Shown here in pieces: positions 54,095 to 63,642 of a DNA stretch of 64,000 nucleotides. The position numbers were made by a program, and so were the translations under genes. Numbering within the stretch: position 1 is the stretch's first letter; the number at the start of each line of letters is the position of its first letter. Origin of the DNA: Algoriphagus sp. (GTDB lineage Bacteria; Bacteroidota; Bacteroidia; Cytophagales; Cyclobacteriaceae); assembly GCA_029945945.1 (NCBI GenBank), contig JAQSDM010000007.1:62001-126000 (forward strand), written 5' to 3'. The notes beneath the pieces were generated by a model. The model made no database searches. It saw only the letters and a list, made by a program, of their open reading frames with translations, and had not been told where the DNA came from.

Positions 54095-55603
54095 TTAAGT
54101 CAATATCCCTTTTACGACTTTTCCCTCCACATCTGTAAGCCGGAATCTCCGGCCCTGATGTTTGAAGGTGAGGCGCTCATGGTCAATCCCAAACAAATGA
54201 AGCATAGTCGCCTGCAAGTCATGAACATGCACCGGATCTTTTACCACATTATATCCGAAATCATCTGTCTCCCCATAGGTAAAACCAGGCTTGACTCCCG
54301 CGCCCGCCATCCATTTGGTGAAGCATCTTGGGTGATGGTCCCGGCCATAATTATCGGGTGAAAGAGTGCCCTGACTGTAAACTGTCCTGCCAAATTCCCC
54401 TCCCCAAATCACCAGGGTATCTTCCAGCAAGCCTCGTTGCTTTAAGTCTTTGATCAAAGCTGCCGTGGCCTGATCTGTTTTTTGACATTGGTTTTTGATC
54501 CCGCCCGGCAGGTTACCATGCTGATCCCAACCCTGATGATACAGTTGCACGAACTTCACATCATTTTCTATGAGCTTTCTTGCCATCAGACAATTGGCTG
54601 CATACGTGCCCGGATCACGACTGTCTTCCCCATACATCTCATAGACCCAATCCGGTTCCTTCGACATATCTGTCACCTCGGGCACGGAAGTCTGCATCCT
54701 GAAAGCCATCTCATACTGGGCTATTCTCGCATTGATTTCTGGATCACCATAGGTATCGAGCTGTACTTCATTCAGGGATTTGAGGTAGTCGAGCATTTCT
54801 CTTCGGTCTTTCCCATCGTAGTTTTCAGGATTTCCGAGATAGAGCACGGGATCCTTTCCTGACCGGAACTGAATCCCCTGGTGCTGCGATGGCAGAAATC
54901 CATTTCCCCAAAGTTTGGCATAGAGTGGTTGATCCTGCACTGCATTTTTGGAAACCAACACGATAAATGCCGGGAGGTTTTGGTTATCCGAACCTAAACC
55001 ATAGCTCAGCCAGGAACCTATCGAGGGCCTGCCCGGGAGTTGGTGCCCGGTCTGGCAAAAAGTAATCGCAGGGTCATGATTGATCTGGGTAGTCTGCATG
55101 GTCTTGATGAAGCAAAGCTCATCGACCACCTCTGCCGTGTAAGGCATGAGTTCACTCACCCAAGCCCGGCTTTCTCCATATTGCTTAAAGTTAAAAGCCG
55201 AAGAAGTGATCGGAAAAGAACTTTGATCAGCACTCATCCCGGTCAGCCGCTGTCCGTCCCGAACCGAATCCGGAAGTTCCTGACCGTGAAGATCACGGAG
55301 CCTTGGTTTGTAGTCATACAAGTCAAGCTGGGATGGGCCGCCACTTTGGAAGAGATAAATCACGCGCTTCGCCTTTGGCATAAAATGCGGCAATCCCTCC
55401 AAGCCCAAAGAGTCGCTGGCTGCTTGCTGAGTTACCGCCGGATTTCCTGCGAAAATTTTCTCCATTCCAATCAGGGAACCTAAAGCCAGTGAGCCGATTC
55501 CCAAAGAAGTTTTGGTCAGAAATCTCCTTCTGTCCATCTTCTTTTCAATTTCCTGAAGATCCGCATTGGAGGATCGCAAAGGGGCATCGTGGTGGTGGCT
55601 CAT
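54095..55603 (-). CDS. DUF1501 family protein with Tat-like signal
   Basis: The 502-residue protein has a twin-arginine-like leader (MDRRRFLTKTSLGIGSLALG, after about 23 residues). The DUF1501 core includes LFQSGGPSQLDLYDYKP, HDPAITFCQTGHQLPGRPSI, VQLYHQGWDQHGNLPGG and GRDHHPRCFTKWMAGAGV, an alkaline-phosphatase/sulfatase-like metal fold. Function is unproven. It starts 2 bp after the stop of the DUF1553 gene, the classic pairing, so they work together in the periplasm, probably on a heme- or electron-linked substrate modification. Confidence 0.93.
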   Translation of the reverse strand: MSHHHDAPLRSSNADLQEIEKKMDRRRFLTKTSLGIGSLALGSLIGMEKIFAGNPAVTQQAASDSLGLEGLPHFMPKAKRVIYLFQSGGPSQLDLYDYKPRLRDLHGQELPDSVRDGQRLTGMSADQSSFPITSSAFNFKQYGESRAWVSELMPYTAEVVDELCFIKTMQTTQINHDPAITFCQTGHQLPGRPSIGSWLSYGLGSDNQNLPAFIVLVSKNAVQDQPLYAKLWGNGFLPSQHQGIQFRSGKDPVLYLGNPENYDGKDRREMLDYLKSLNEVQLDTYGDPEINARIAQYEMAFRMQTSVPEVTDMSKEPDWVYEMYGEDSRDPGTYAANCLMARKLIENDVKFVQLYHQGWDQHGNLPGGIKNQCQKTDQATAALIKDLKQRGLLEDTLVIWGGEFGRTVYSQGTLSPDNYGRDHHPRCFTKWMAGAGVKPGFTYGETDDFGYNVVKDPVHVHDLQATMLHLFGIDHERLTFKHQGRRFRLTDVEGKVVKGILT

Positions 55604-55605
55604 GG

Positions 55606-58600
55606 CTATCGTTTGGTTATGGCAGCATCTGAATTAATGATCACACTGGCGACGACTGCATTGGCAGCCACCTGTCTCGGATCCAGACTGGTGTTGATTT
55701 TATACTCTCCGGCGCTCAACCAGCCTTTCAGCTTGTTGCTGTCTTCGGTGAATTTCCGATACTCGCTTTCTCTTAATTGAAGCAGGATTTCAAGTTCTTT
55801 TGGCACAGGATTTCTCCCGGTCAGCTTTTGGAAAGTAACCTGAATCGCTCTGGAAATCTCCGGAAAGGCAACCATTTGCTCGCCCAGAACTTTCGAAGCC
55901 TCCACGAAAGTGGGGTCATTCAGAAGAGCCAGCGCCTGAAGTGGCGTGTTGGTTTCCTGCCTTTTGCTCACAGATTCGCTGTGGTCCGGAGCGTCGAACA
56001 TGGATAGAGTCGGGTTGTGAACCGATCGTTTCCAGATGGTATAGAGGCTTCTCCGATACAGGTTTTTCCCTGTATCCTGCACATAATTGGCTCCGTTGAC
56101 TTTCCATAATCCATCCGGCTGGTACGGAAAAACACTCTTCCCTCCGATGGTTTGATCCAGAAGTCCGGATGCAAAAAGAGCATTATCGCGGATCAATTCC
56201 CCTGGCAATCGAACCGACGGACCTCTTGCCAACAGAACATTTTCTGAATCTTTTTCTTCCAAATCCTTCCTTCGAAGGGAGGATTGCCGATAGGTGGCTG
56301 AGGTGACAATCAGTCGCTGGATGGCTTTCACATCCCATCCTGATTCCAGGAACTCCAGTGCCAGCCAATCCAGCAATTCCGGGTGAGAAGGCAATTGCCC
56401 CTGGTTTCCAAAATCTGCTGAAGTTGCCACCAACCCTCTTCCGAAGTAATTCTGCCAGTATCGGTTGACTGCAACCCGGGCCGTCAAAGGATTCTCAGGC
56501 GAGGTGATCCATTGTGCCAAACCCAACCTGTTTTTGGGCAGATTCTCCGGCATCGGCAGGACGCTTTCCGGAGTATTCGGAAAAACCTCCTCACCATGAA
56601 GATTATATTCACCGCGGGTCAGGATGAAAGTTGACCGCTTCTGAGTCATTTCCTGCATAACCATCATTTCCGGAATATGCTCCACCGAATCCGAATAGGC
56701 TTTTCTGGAAGCTGTTAAAGCTTTTAGCTTTTCCTTATAAGGGAGAGAATGATTGTTTAGATAAAGCTTTTTGAGTTGCTCCTTTTCAGCCCCGCTCAAT
56801 TGGTCCGGCTGTTTACTTAGTGTGGTTTTGTATTGGTCTCTACTATAAACCTGGAGAACTTCAAGAGGAGAAAGTTCAAGATTATAAACGCTGACTTCAT
56901 CCGCTAAAGCGCCTTTCAGACCCTTTCCTCTCCAGACCGCTCCCACTTGCAAACCGGGTTGTTTCCCTCGGAAAAGTATGTCTTTATAGAGATTATCATG
57001 CGTAGTGACCGTGGGCATTGGCTTCCCGTTCAAAAAAATATTCAGGCCTTTTGCCTTGGACGAACCATCGTACGTCAGGGTCAGATTTACCCATTGGTCC
57101 CTTGGAATATCATTTTCGCTTAGTCTGGTAATCGCATTGAAAGGTGCCGAATGAGCCATCAATAGTTCCAATCGGTTGTTTTTCAGGTTGAGATGGTAGC
57201 CTCGCCAGTTGTACAGCACGGCTCCCGAACCCTTATGGAAAATAGCTCCATGAGTCAGGGATTTGGGAATGTTCACCCAGATACTGACCGCAAAAGGATC
57301 GTTTCTTGAGAACACGCCGGCACCGCCCAAATCCAGCCAGGAATCTCCGTTGAGTTGTACCCCTTTTCCTCTGAATCCATCCACATAGGTTGGGCTCTGA
57401 TTTTTTACCTCACTGCTTTCCATCGTCCCTTTTTGTGCGGGATTGAGTTGGTTTTGAATAGCCTTCTGATCAAAATTGAACCAGGCAACGCGACTGGCAG
57501 GAAATTCCCTGGCAAGTTCCTTTTGATAAGCTTTTGAAGCCAGCCAATCAGAAAAGGCTTTTTCTTCCTGTTGCGCAACAAGCGACAGACTTCTCTCCTC
57601 TTTCTCTTTCTGCGAAAGCAGGTAATCCAGGATCTGATCCTTCTTCTCATCGGTCAAAAGAATCGTCGGAACAGGCATCGCATCATCCCAGGAAATCTGC
57701 CCGGCCTCATCCACATTGTTGAAAAAGCTGCTGAGTTCGAAAAAATTCTTCTGCGAAATGGGATCGTATTTATGATCATGACATCGGGCACAACCGACCG
57801 TCAACGCCAGAAAAGCCTGCCCCATGGTGCTGGTCCGGTCGACTACATATTCCACTCGAAACTCCTCCTCGACGATTCCTCCCTCCATGTTTTGAGGATG
57901 AATCCTGTTGAAAGCTGTGGCAATGAGCTGATCTCGGGTAGGATTGGGAAGGAGGTCACCTGCCAATTGATGCGTGATGAACTGATCGTAAGACAGGTTC
58001 TGATTGAAAGCTTTGATCACCCAATCGCGGTAAGGTGAGGCGTCCCGAAAGCGATCCACGGTGTAGCCATGTGTATCTGCAAATCGGGCGATATCCATCC
58101 AATGCATGGCCATTTTCTCACCATAATGATCGGATTTGAGCAGCCGATCCACTTGCTTCTCGTAGGCATTTTCCGATTTATCAGCGATAAAAGATTCGAT
58201 TTCAGCTGTGCTGGGTGGCAATCCGGTCAGGTCCAGACTTAATCGCCTGAGCAATGTTTCTTTGTCTGCTTCCGGAGAGGGCGAAATTCCTTCATCTTCC
58301 AGCTTGCTCAGAACAAATAAATCAAGGGAGTTTTTGACCCATTTCTCATTCTTCACTTCCGGAAGTTCGTGTCTTTCAGGTTTGATAAATGCCCAATGCT
58401 CTTTGTATTCTGCTCCATCTTCGATCCACTTGATCAGGATCGCCTTTTCTTTCGCAGTCAAGCTGAGATTTGATTCAGGCGAAGGCATTCTATATTCATC
58501 ATCTTCCGAAATGATCCGGTAGAAAAGTTCGCTGTTTCGCAGACTTCCCGGGGTAATGGCCTTTTTTCCGGGCGAATCCTTCAACTCTGTAAATGCCATT

Positions 58601-58815
58601 TCAGGAGAATGAAGGCCTAATCCGGCTTTTTGGGCAGCGAAATCCGGGCCGTGACATTTGAAGCATTTATCAGATAAAATCGGCTTGACATGGATATTGA
58701 AATCCAGCGCTTCCGGCAATTCGTCATATGCTACCTGCACCTCTTCCGGAAGGTCCGGGGTGCAGGAATAAAAAATGAAGAGAATGCTGATTAAACTTAG
58801 AAACTTTGGATTCAT
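55606..58815 (-). CDS. DUF1549/DUF1553 lipoprotein with cytochrome c and LamG domains
   Basis: The 1069-residue protein has a lipoprotein signal (FYSC, Cys18), then a planctomycete-type cytochrome c domain with heme site CFKCH (Cys51, Cys54, His55). DUF1549 follows (SLDLFVLSKLEDEGISPSPE, LSLDLTGLPPS), then a LamG/concanavalin-like domain (about 480-640, VSIWVNIPKSLTHGAIFHKG) and DUF1553 at the C-terminus (RLGLAQWITSPENPLTARVA, VNRYWQNYFGRGLV). It is upstream of DUF1501 by 2 bp. This PSCyt1-DUF1549-DUF1553/DUF1501 system is common in Planctomycetes and Cytophagales; the reaction is unknown but should involve electron transfer on a glycan-type target. Confidence 0.93.
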   Translation of the reverse strand: MNPKFLSLISILFIFYSCTPDLPEEVQVAYDELPEALDFNIHVKPILSDKCFKCHGPDFAAQKAGLGLHSPEMAFTELKDSPGKKAITPGSLRNSELFYRIISEDDEYRMPSPESNLSLTAKEKAILIKWIEDGAEYKEHWAFIKPERHELPEVKNEKWVKNSLDLFVLSKLEDEGISPSPEADKETLLRRLSLDLTGLPPSTAEIESFIADKSENAYEKQVDRLLKSDHYGEKMAMHWMDIARFADTHGYTVDRFRDASPYRDWVIKAFNQNLSYDQFITHQLAGDLLPNPTRDQLIATAFNRIHPQNMEGGIVEEEFRVEYVVDRTSTMGQAFLALTVGCARCHDHKYDPISQKNFFELSSFFNNVDEAGQISWDDAMPVPTILLTDEKKDQILDYLLSQKEKEERSLSLVAQQEEKAFSDWLASKAYQKELAREFPASRVAWFNFDQKAIQNQLNPAQKGTMESSEVKNQSPTYVDGFRGKGVQLNGDSWLDLGGAGVFSRNDPFAVSIWVNIPKSLTHGAIFHKGSGAVLYNWRGYHLNLKNNRLELLMAHSAPFNAITRLSENDIPRDQWVNLTLTYDGSSKAKGLNIFLNGKPMPTVTTHDNLYKDILFRGKQPGLQVGAVWRGKGLKGALADEVSVYNLELSPLEVLQVYSRDQYKTTLSKQPDQLSGAEKEQLKKLYLNNHSLPYKEKLKALTASRKAYSDSVEHIPEMMVMQEMTQKRSTFILTRGEYNLHGEEVFPNTPESVLPMPENLPKNRLGLAQWITSPENPLTARVAVNRYWQNYFGRGLVATSADFGNQGQLPSHPELLDWLALEFLESGWDVKAIQRLIVTSATYRQSSLRRKDLEEKDSENVLLARGPSVRLPGELIRDNALFASGLLDQTIGGKSVFPYQPDGLWKVNGANYVQDTGKNLYRRSLYTIWKRSVHNPTLSMFDAPDHSESVSKRQETNTPLQALALLNDPTFVEASKVLGEQMVAFPEISRAIQVTFQKLTGRNPVPKELEILLQLRESEYRKFTEDSNKLKGWLSAGEYKINTSLDPRQVAANAVVASVIINSDAAITKR

Positions 58816-59174
58816 CAGGGCTTTAATCTGACTTTTAAACTACTGGAATTTCTACTATTAACCGACATGGTGTGTCCGGAATGTGTTGGATGGAAATGAG
58901 AATAATTTTAAGCGCTCAACTTGATTTTTTGAAATCTTCAACAGCAAGGAATGACAGAAATAACAGTGTTTCCTTTCGTTTTAAATTCGATTTTTCTTTT
59001 TGTAAAATCTGGTCCATTTACCCTTTCCTACTCCTCCTGAATTAAGCTTACCCTTTCAAGGAACACAGAATTCTTCTGGATTTTGACAAATAATTCCCTT
59101 CTCTCACTTTCTTCAAAAGAATTCCAAGATATTGTATCAAATTGACACGATACCAAAATAAACCTGTTGAGATT
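58816..59174 (+). other. Intergenic region between divergent genes
   Basis: About 360 bases between the DUF1553 gene and the esterase hold no gene and no repeat family seen elsewhere. The DNA is AT-rich and likely includes both promoters. I cannot point to a specific box. Confidence 0.4.
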
Positions 59175-60197
59175 ATGAAAAAGCTACTCCTTATTTGGCT
59201 GATCAGCTGCATGGCCTTGTTTGCGCAGGGACAAACGATCGGTTCGGTAGAACGAATCGTTATTCAAGCAAAGACTTTGGAAAATTCAGGCGGTGAAAAT
59301 CCTGAACGACACGTTTCCATTTACCTGCCTCCCAACTATGAAAAATCGGAGGAGCGCTTTCCTGTCATTTACTACCTCCATGGATTTATGGGGGATGATC
59401 AGATTCACCCAACCATGAAAATGATTCTGGATAAAGGGATTTCTTCAGGAAAAATCAAACCCTTCATTTTCGTAATCCCGGATCAAAAAACTATTTACGA
59501 CGGAAGCTTTTATTCCAACTCGAGTTTGACCGGAAACTGGTCTGACTTTACCAGCAAGGAACTGGTGGACTACATCGACACTCATTACCGAACAAAAGCC
59601 ACCCGGGAAAGCAGAGGAATTGCAGGTCATTCGATGGGTGGATATGGTGCTTTTAAAATCGCGATGCTGCATCCTGAAGTGTTCAGCAGCACGTATGCTT
59701 TGAGTCCGGGATTACTGGCTTTTGTCAAAGAGTTTGGTCCGAATAGCAATTCATTTAAGGACGTTCAAAAGATCAAATCTAAAGAGGAACTGGTCAAAAC
59801 GTATTATCCACGGGTTTTGGTGGCAGTGGCTAGAGCCTGGTCGCCCAATCCCAATAATCCGCCTTTCTATTGCGATATGCCCTTTACCTATGAGGGAGAC
59901 AAATTGATCATAAATGAGGATGTACTGGCAAAATGGGAGAAAAATATGCCGGTTTACATGGTGGACGATTATGCTGAAAACCTGAGAAAATTAACCGCCA
60001 TCAAAATGGATTGGGGGCGAAATGACTCTCCCCGCTTTCCTGTTCAGATCGGTATGCTGAGCCAAAGACTGGAAAACCTGGGAATAAATCACTTTGCTGA
60101 AGAATACATAGGTGATCACGGCAATAAAATCTGGGCGGCAGACGGGCGTGTCTTACACGACTTGCTGCCTTTCTTCAATGAATATTTGAGTTTCTGA
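59175..60197 (+). CDS. Exported esterase (alpha/beta hydrolase, putative esterase family)
   Basis: The ATG at 59175 directly opens a signal peptide (MKKLLLIWLISCMALFAQG) and gives 340 residues; the in-frame TTG at 59142 adds only 11 non-signal residues. The fold follows the esterase-D/feruloyl-esterase-like family: HVSIYLPPNYEKSEERFPV, VIYYLHGFMGDD, the nucleophile GIAGHSMGGYGA (Ser), and a terminal His in EYIGDHGNKIW. It probably acts on acyl or feruloyl esters in the periplasm. It is followed by a 9-bp inverted repeat upstream of the AtuA gene. Confidence 0.87.
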   Translation: MKKLLLIWLISCMALFAQGQTIGSVERIVIQAKTLENSGGENPERHVSIYLPPNYEKSEERFPVIYYLHGFMGDDQIHPTMKMILDKGISSGKIKPFIFVIPDQKTIYDGSFYSNSSLTGNWSDFTSKELVDYIDTHYRTKATRESRGIAGHSMGGYGAFKIAMLHPEVFSSTYALSPGLLAFVKEFGPNSNSFKDVQKIKSKEELVKTYYPRVLVAVARAWSPNPNNPPFYCDMPFTYEGDKLIINEDVLAKWEKNMPVYMVDDYAENLRKLTAIKMDWGRNDSPRFPVQIGMLSQRLENLGINHFAEEYIGDHGNKIWAADGRVLHDLLPFFNEYLSF

Positions 60198-60275
60198 CGT
60201 TGGCTTTATCCGTGTTACTGACCATCATAGCATTTCCGGTTTAGAGCCATCTTCAAAATTCTTCCTGTCGTTACT

Positions 60276-60301
60276 GTGCAATTGATGATTCCCAATTGCA
60301 C
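60276..60301 (+). promoter_or_regulatory. Perfect inverted repeat upstream of the AtuA gene
   Basis: GTGCAATTG (60276-60284) and CAATTGCAC (60293-60301) are perfect 9-bp arms spaced by 8 bp. No T-run follows, so it is not a terminator. It looks like a dimer-binding operator about 115 bp before the AtuA start. Confidence 0.4.
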
Positions 60302-60417
60302 GGAATTGGAAGGAACATCTTCGTCTTGTCGAGTTTACTATTTCTATTTTACAGAAACTGAGGAGTAAAAATCAGGACCATAACCGCCTTACTCACAGGC
60401 TCAATTCATCTTTAAGC

Positions 60418-61746
60418 ATGAAAGAAAAAATACGTATCGGTTCAGGTGCAGGATTCTCCGGCGATCGGATAGAACCTGCAGTGGTTCTGGCGGCAAGTGG
60501 GCAACTGGATTACCTTGTTTTAGAATGCCTGGCGGAACGGACAATTGGGTTGGCACAAAAAAGAAAATTGGCTGATCCTGCCCTTGGGTAAGATCCATTA
60601 TTGACCCGAAGAATTGAGACTTTGCTCCCTCATTTGGTCAAAAACAAAATCACGCTGATCACGAATATGGGAGCTGCAAATCCCCTATCCGCTGCAAAAA
60701 AAGTTCAGGAGATTTCGCGTTCCTTAGGCTATTCCATTCGCATTGCTGCAGTAGACGGAGATGATGTCCTGACGGAAGTTGAGGAACAAAAGGAAGCTTT
60801 AACCGTGATAGAAACGGGCAAAAAACTAAGCGAATATTCCATCCTTTCCGCAAATGCCTACTTGGGTGTTGAGGGTATTTTGGAAGCTTTGGAACAGAAA
60901 GCACAAATCATCATTACCGGACGGGTGGCAGACCCTTCCTTGTTTTTGGCACCCATGATTTTTGAGTTTGGATGGTCTTCCTCAGACTTTCACACCTTGG
61001 GTTGCGGCACCGTAATCGGGCATTTATTGGAATGTGCAGGTCAATTGACCGGAGGATATTTCGCAGATACGGATAAAAAAGCAATGCCCGATCTCGCCCA
61101 TTTGGGGCATCCATTTGCGGATGTTTTCGCAAACGGTGATGCGGTTTTAGGCAAGGTGGAGAATACCGGCGGAAGCATCACGCTCGCCACCGTCAAAGAG
61201 CAATTGCTGTATGAAGTGATCAATCCGAATGCATATTTAACACCCGATGTTTCGGCAAATTTCACCTAGGTAAAGTTGGCGCTTTTGGGTCCTGACAGGA
61301 TTCAGGTTACCGGAGGAACCGGAAACGAAAAACCTACCAATTACAAAGTCAGCGTGGGATATCGGGCGGGTTTTGTAGGTGAAGGAGAAATCTCCTACGC
61401 CGGTGATCAAGCATTGGAAAGAGCCCGGTTGGCAGGTGAAATAATCCGAGAGCGAATCAAAGATTTTACGCAGGAAATCAGGGTGGATTACATCGGTTGG
61501 GATTCAGTACACCGCAAGAATTTCAGGCCTGATTACGAACCTTACGAAGTACGCTTGCGGATTGCCGCAAAGACCGATTCGATGGAAAAAGCAAGTTGGG
61601 TTGGCGAAGAAGTTGAGGCTCTCTACACCAACGGACCCGCAGGCGGAGGCGGAGTTCGGAAATATGCCCAGGAGCAAGTAGGAATCGTATCCGTTTTGAT
61701 ACCCAGATCAACATGCATTGCAAAAATAACCCTGTTTGAATCATGA
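60418..61746 (+). pseudogene. AtuA (DUF1446) family gene interrupted by two in-frame stops
   Basis: One reading frame runs from ATG 60418 to the stop at 61746 (442 codons, normal size for AtuA) without any frameshift, but it contains TAA at 60589-60591 and TAG at 61267-61269. The family pattern predicts Tyr at the first stop (ALG-stop-DPLLTRR; expected G-Y-D-P-L-L) and probably Gln at the second (SANFT-stop-VKLALLGPD). Family blocks are otherwise intact: GSGAGFSGDRIEPAV, NMGAANP, ITGRVADPSLFL and GGGVRKYAQEQVG. AtuA proteins take part in acyclic terpene/leucine-type catabolism. It overlaps the next gene by 4 bp. The simplest reading is a recently inactivated gene; stop readthrough is the unusual alternative. 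Confidence 0.85.
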
Positions 61747-62042
61747 AATTAGCGCAAATCGCACATAGCCGAGCCGGGGATAAAGGGAATATTTCAACCC
61801 TTTCGTTGATTCCCTTCGATGAAAAAGATTATGATTTACTCGTAAAAGAAGTGACGGTTGAGAAAGTAAAAGATCATCTTTCAGGAATTGTCAAGGGGGA
61901 AATCACCCGATATGAAATGTCAAATATCTCTTCCCTTTTGTTTGTTTGCGAAGAAGCTTTGGAATCCGGAGTCACTACATCCATTGCCTCTGATCCCCAT
62001 GGAAAAGCGTTGAGTTATGCATTGTTGGAAATGGAGATTTAG
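61743..62042 (+). CDS. AtuA-like small domain protein
   Basis: The 99-residue protein opens with KLAQIAHSRAGDKGNISTLS, the signature of the small AtuA-associated domain that is fused to or follows AtuA in many genomes. It ends SDPHGKALSYALLEMEI. Its start overlaps the stop of the AtuA reading frame (ATGA), so the pair was translated as one unit. The intact state of this partner, although AtuA carries two stop codons, suggests either very recent inactivation or continued use. Confidence 0.88.
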   Translation: MKLAQIAHSRAGDKGNISTLSLIPFDEKDYDLLVKEVTVEKVKDHLSGIVKGEITRYEMSNISSLLFVCEEALESGVTTSIASDPHGKALSYALLEMEI

Positions 62043-62107
62043 AAACCGGGCTTTCAGGGAAAAGACGCATGCTTGATCTATATAAATAGTCCCGAAAAGT
62101 AAGAAAG

Positions 62108-63226
62108 TTACTTATCCATTTTTACGGTCATTCCCGTTGCAGCAGATTTTTTGGCAGCGTCGAGGATCTCCACAACCAGCAGATTATTTTCGAGAGAATA
62201 GAGATCATGCTTTTCCAGTGTCAGTTGCCCATTGATCACATCTTTGAAATAGCTAAACGGATCGCGGTACACGCCCAACTCTTCCGCATTCGCCTTCAAC
62301 TCAAATTCACCGGAAGATTCGGAGGAGCGGATTCGCATATTTTCGGCATCCTTGGTGATCACATAGCCGCGCTCACCATAGACTTCCATGTCCTTTCGGT
62401 CAAAAGGCCAGTTCCACGAACCCTGAATAATTCCCTGTGCATCAGGATAATCCACGATGATCGTCACCTGATCGTCCACTTTTGGATAGGTTTCCGGCTT
62501 GAACGTCCGGGTGACGGCAGTCACGGCAGTCGGTCGCTGACCTTTCATCAGGTACGTCATGATATTGGCACCGTAGCAACCGAAATCAACCAACGCTCCG
62601 CCACCATTGAGTTTCGGATCCGTAAGCCAATCCAAAAACTCCTTGCTCACACCGATTTCCTTGGGTCCTTTGTGTCCATGGTGAAAAACCATCTTCCTGA
62701 TTTCCCCCATGCTTTCGGGTTCCATTTCAAAAATCTCATTCGTCTTCGTGGTAGTCGGATACCAGGAAGTTTCATAATTCGTCAAGAGATGGATGTTATG
62801 CTTTTCGGCTAAGTCCACCATTTCCTCCGCATGCTCCACGGTCACGGCCAATGGCTTCTCCACCATCACATGAATCCCTCTCGGAGCTGCTTCGCGTACC
62901 GCTTCCAAATGATCGTAAATAGATCCAAAAGCCAATAATCCTGTTGGTTTCACTTCGTCGAGCATCTTTCCCAAATCAGAATAAAACAGGTTTGCATCCA
63001 GTTTGTACCGCTCGGTAAACTGTTTCACCAGCACCGGATTCGGCTCATAGATCCCGACGATCTTTACATCAGTTTCCTTCCGATTAAAAATCCAGGAAGA
63101 ATGCCCGTGCGAAAGTCCGGCCATCACCACGGTCAGAGGTTCTTCAGATGAGGATTGTGCATTGGTAGTAAGTGTCGTTGAAAAAATGAGGAGGAAGCAA
63201 AGAAGATTGGAGAGCAGGTTATTCAT
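62108..63226 (-). CDS. Exported Gfo/Idh/MocA family oxidoreductase
   Basis: The 372-residue enzyme has a signal peptide (1-24, ending TNAQ), which is unusual but common for such proteins in Bacteroidota. The NAD-binding part starts LTVVMAGLSHGHSSWIF and KIVGIYEPNP; the EKP motif is present as VMVEKPLAVT. The C-terminal domain has GGGALVDFGCYGANIMTYLM, the D-x3-H-like catalytic site in which His is replaced (DFGCYG), as in some family members. It would oxidise or isomerise a sugar or inositol-type ring with a bound cofactor. Monocistronic. Confidence 0.9.
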   Translation of the reverse strand: MNNLLSNLLCFLLIFSTTLTTNAQSSSEEPLTVVMAGLSHGHSSWIFNRKETDVKIVGIYEPNPVLVKQFTERYKLDANLFYSDLGKMLDEVKPTGLLAFGSIYDHLEAVREAAPRGIHVMVEKPLAVTVEHAEEMVDLAEKHNIHLLTNYETSWYPTTTKTNEIFEMEPESMGEIRKMVFHHGHKGPKEIGVSKEFLDWLTDPKLNGGGALVDFGCYGANIMTYLMKGQRPTAVTAVTRTFKPETYPKVDDQVTIIVDYPDAQGIIQGSWNWPFDRKDMEVYGERGYVITKDAENMRIRSSESSGEFELKANAEELGVYRDPFSYFKDVINGQLTLEKHDLYSLENNLLVVEILDAAKKSAATGMTVKMDK

Positions 63227-63441
63227 GGGCGGGGGGATTTGATGGGAGGTTTAAATGTAAGGTATTTGGACTTTCCTGACTATCTAAAAAATGTCGGATT
63301 TGATCTTGTAGAAAACAGGGAAGTTCTCCTGAATAATTCGGGGCAAAAGTGAAACATCTGTTTCAAGCTTAGTTTTAAAAACCGAAAGAAACCTAATATT
63401 TATATGCAGTTGGATTGCATAAAATGTCATTCGTTTTGAAT

Positions 63442-63642
63442 TCAATCGATTTCAAATATCCCAACGATTATTAAAATTACTCCTACAATTACCAGTCCCC
63501 AGCTACCAACAACAAATTTGGATCTTGTATAACTCCAACCTTCGTTTCGAAGGTCCTTTAAAGATTTTTTTGACTCAATTGTTAAGGCAATTAAACCACC
63601 CAAAAGTCCAATTACCCCATATATTATTGTCATAAAATTCAT
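63442..63642 (-). CDS. Small two-TM membrane protein
   Basis: The ATG at 63642 gives 66 residues: MNFMTIIYGVIGLLGGLIAL (TM1), a charged loop (ESKKSLKDLRNEGWSYTRSK) and VVGSWGLVIVGVILIIVGIF (TM2). Extending upstream to 63726 adds only sequence without coding character. I do not recognise a family. The charged loop between two helices is typical of small inner-membrane proteins. Confidence 0.6.
   Translation of the reverse strand: MNFMTIIYGVIGLLGGLIALTIESKKSLKDLRNEGWSYTRSKFVVGSWGLVIVGVILIIVGIFEID

Noticed and set aside
60589..61269. Genetic-code change or selenocysteine/pyrrolysine decoding to explain TAA and TAG in AtuA
   Set aside because: The two stops differ, other genes end normally with TAA, TAG and TGA, and no recoding signal is visible.
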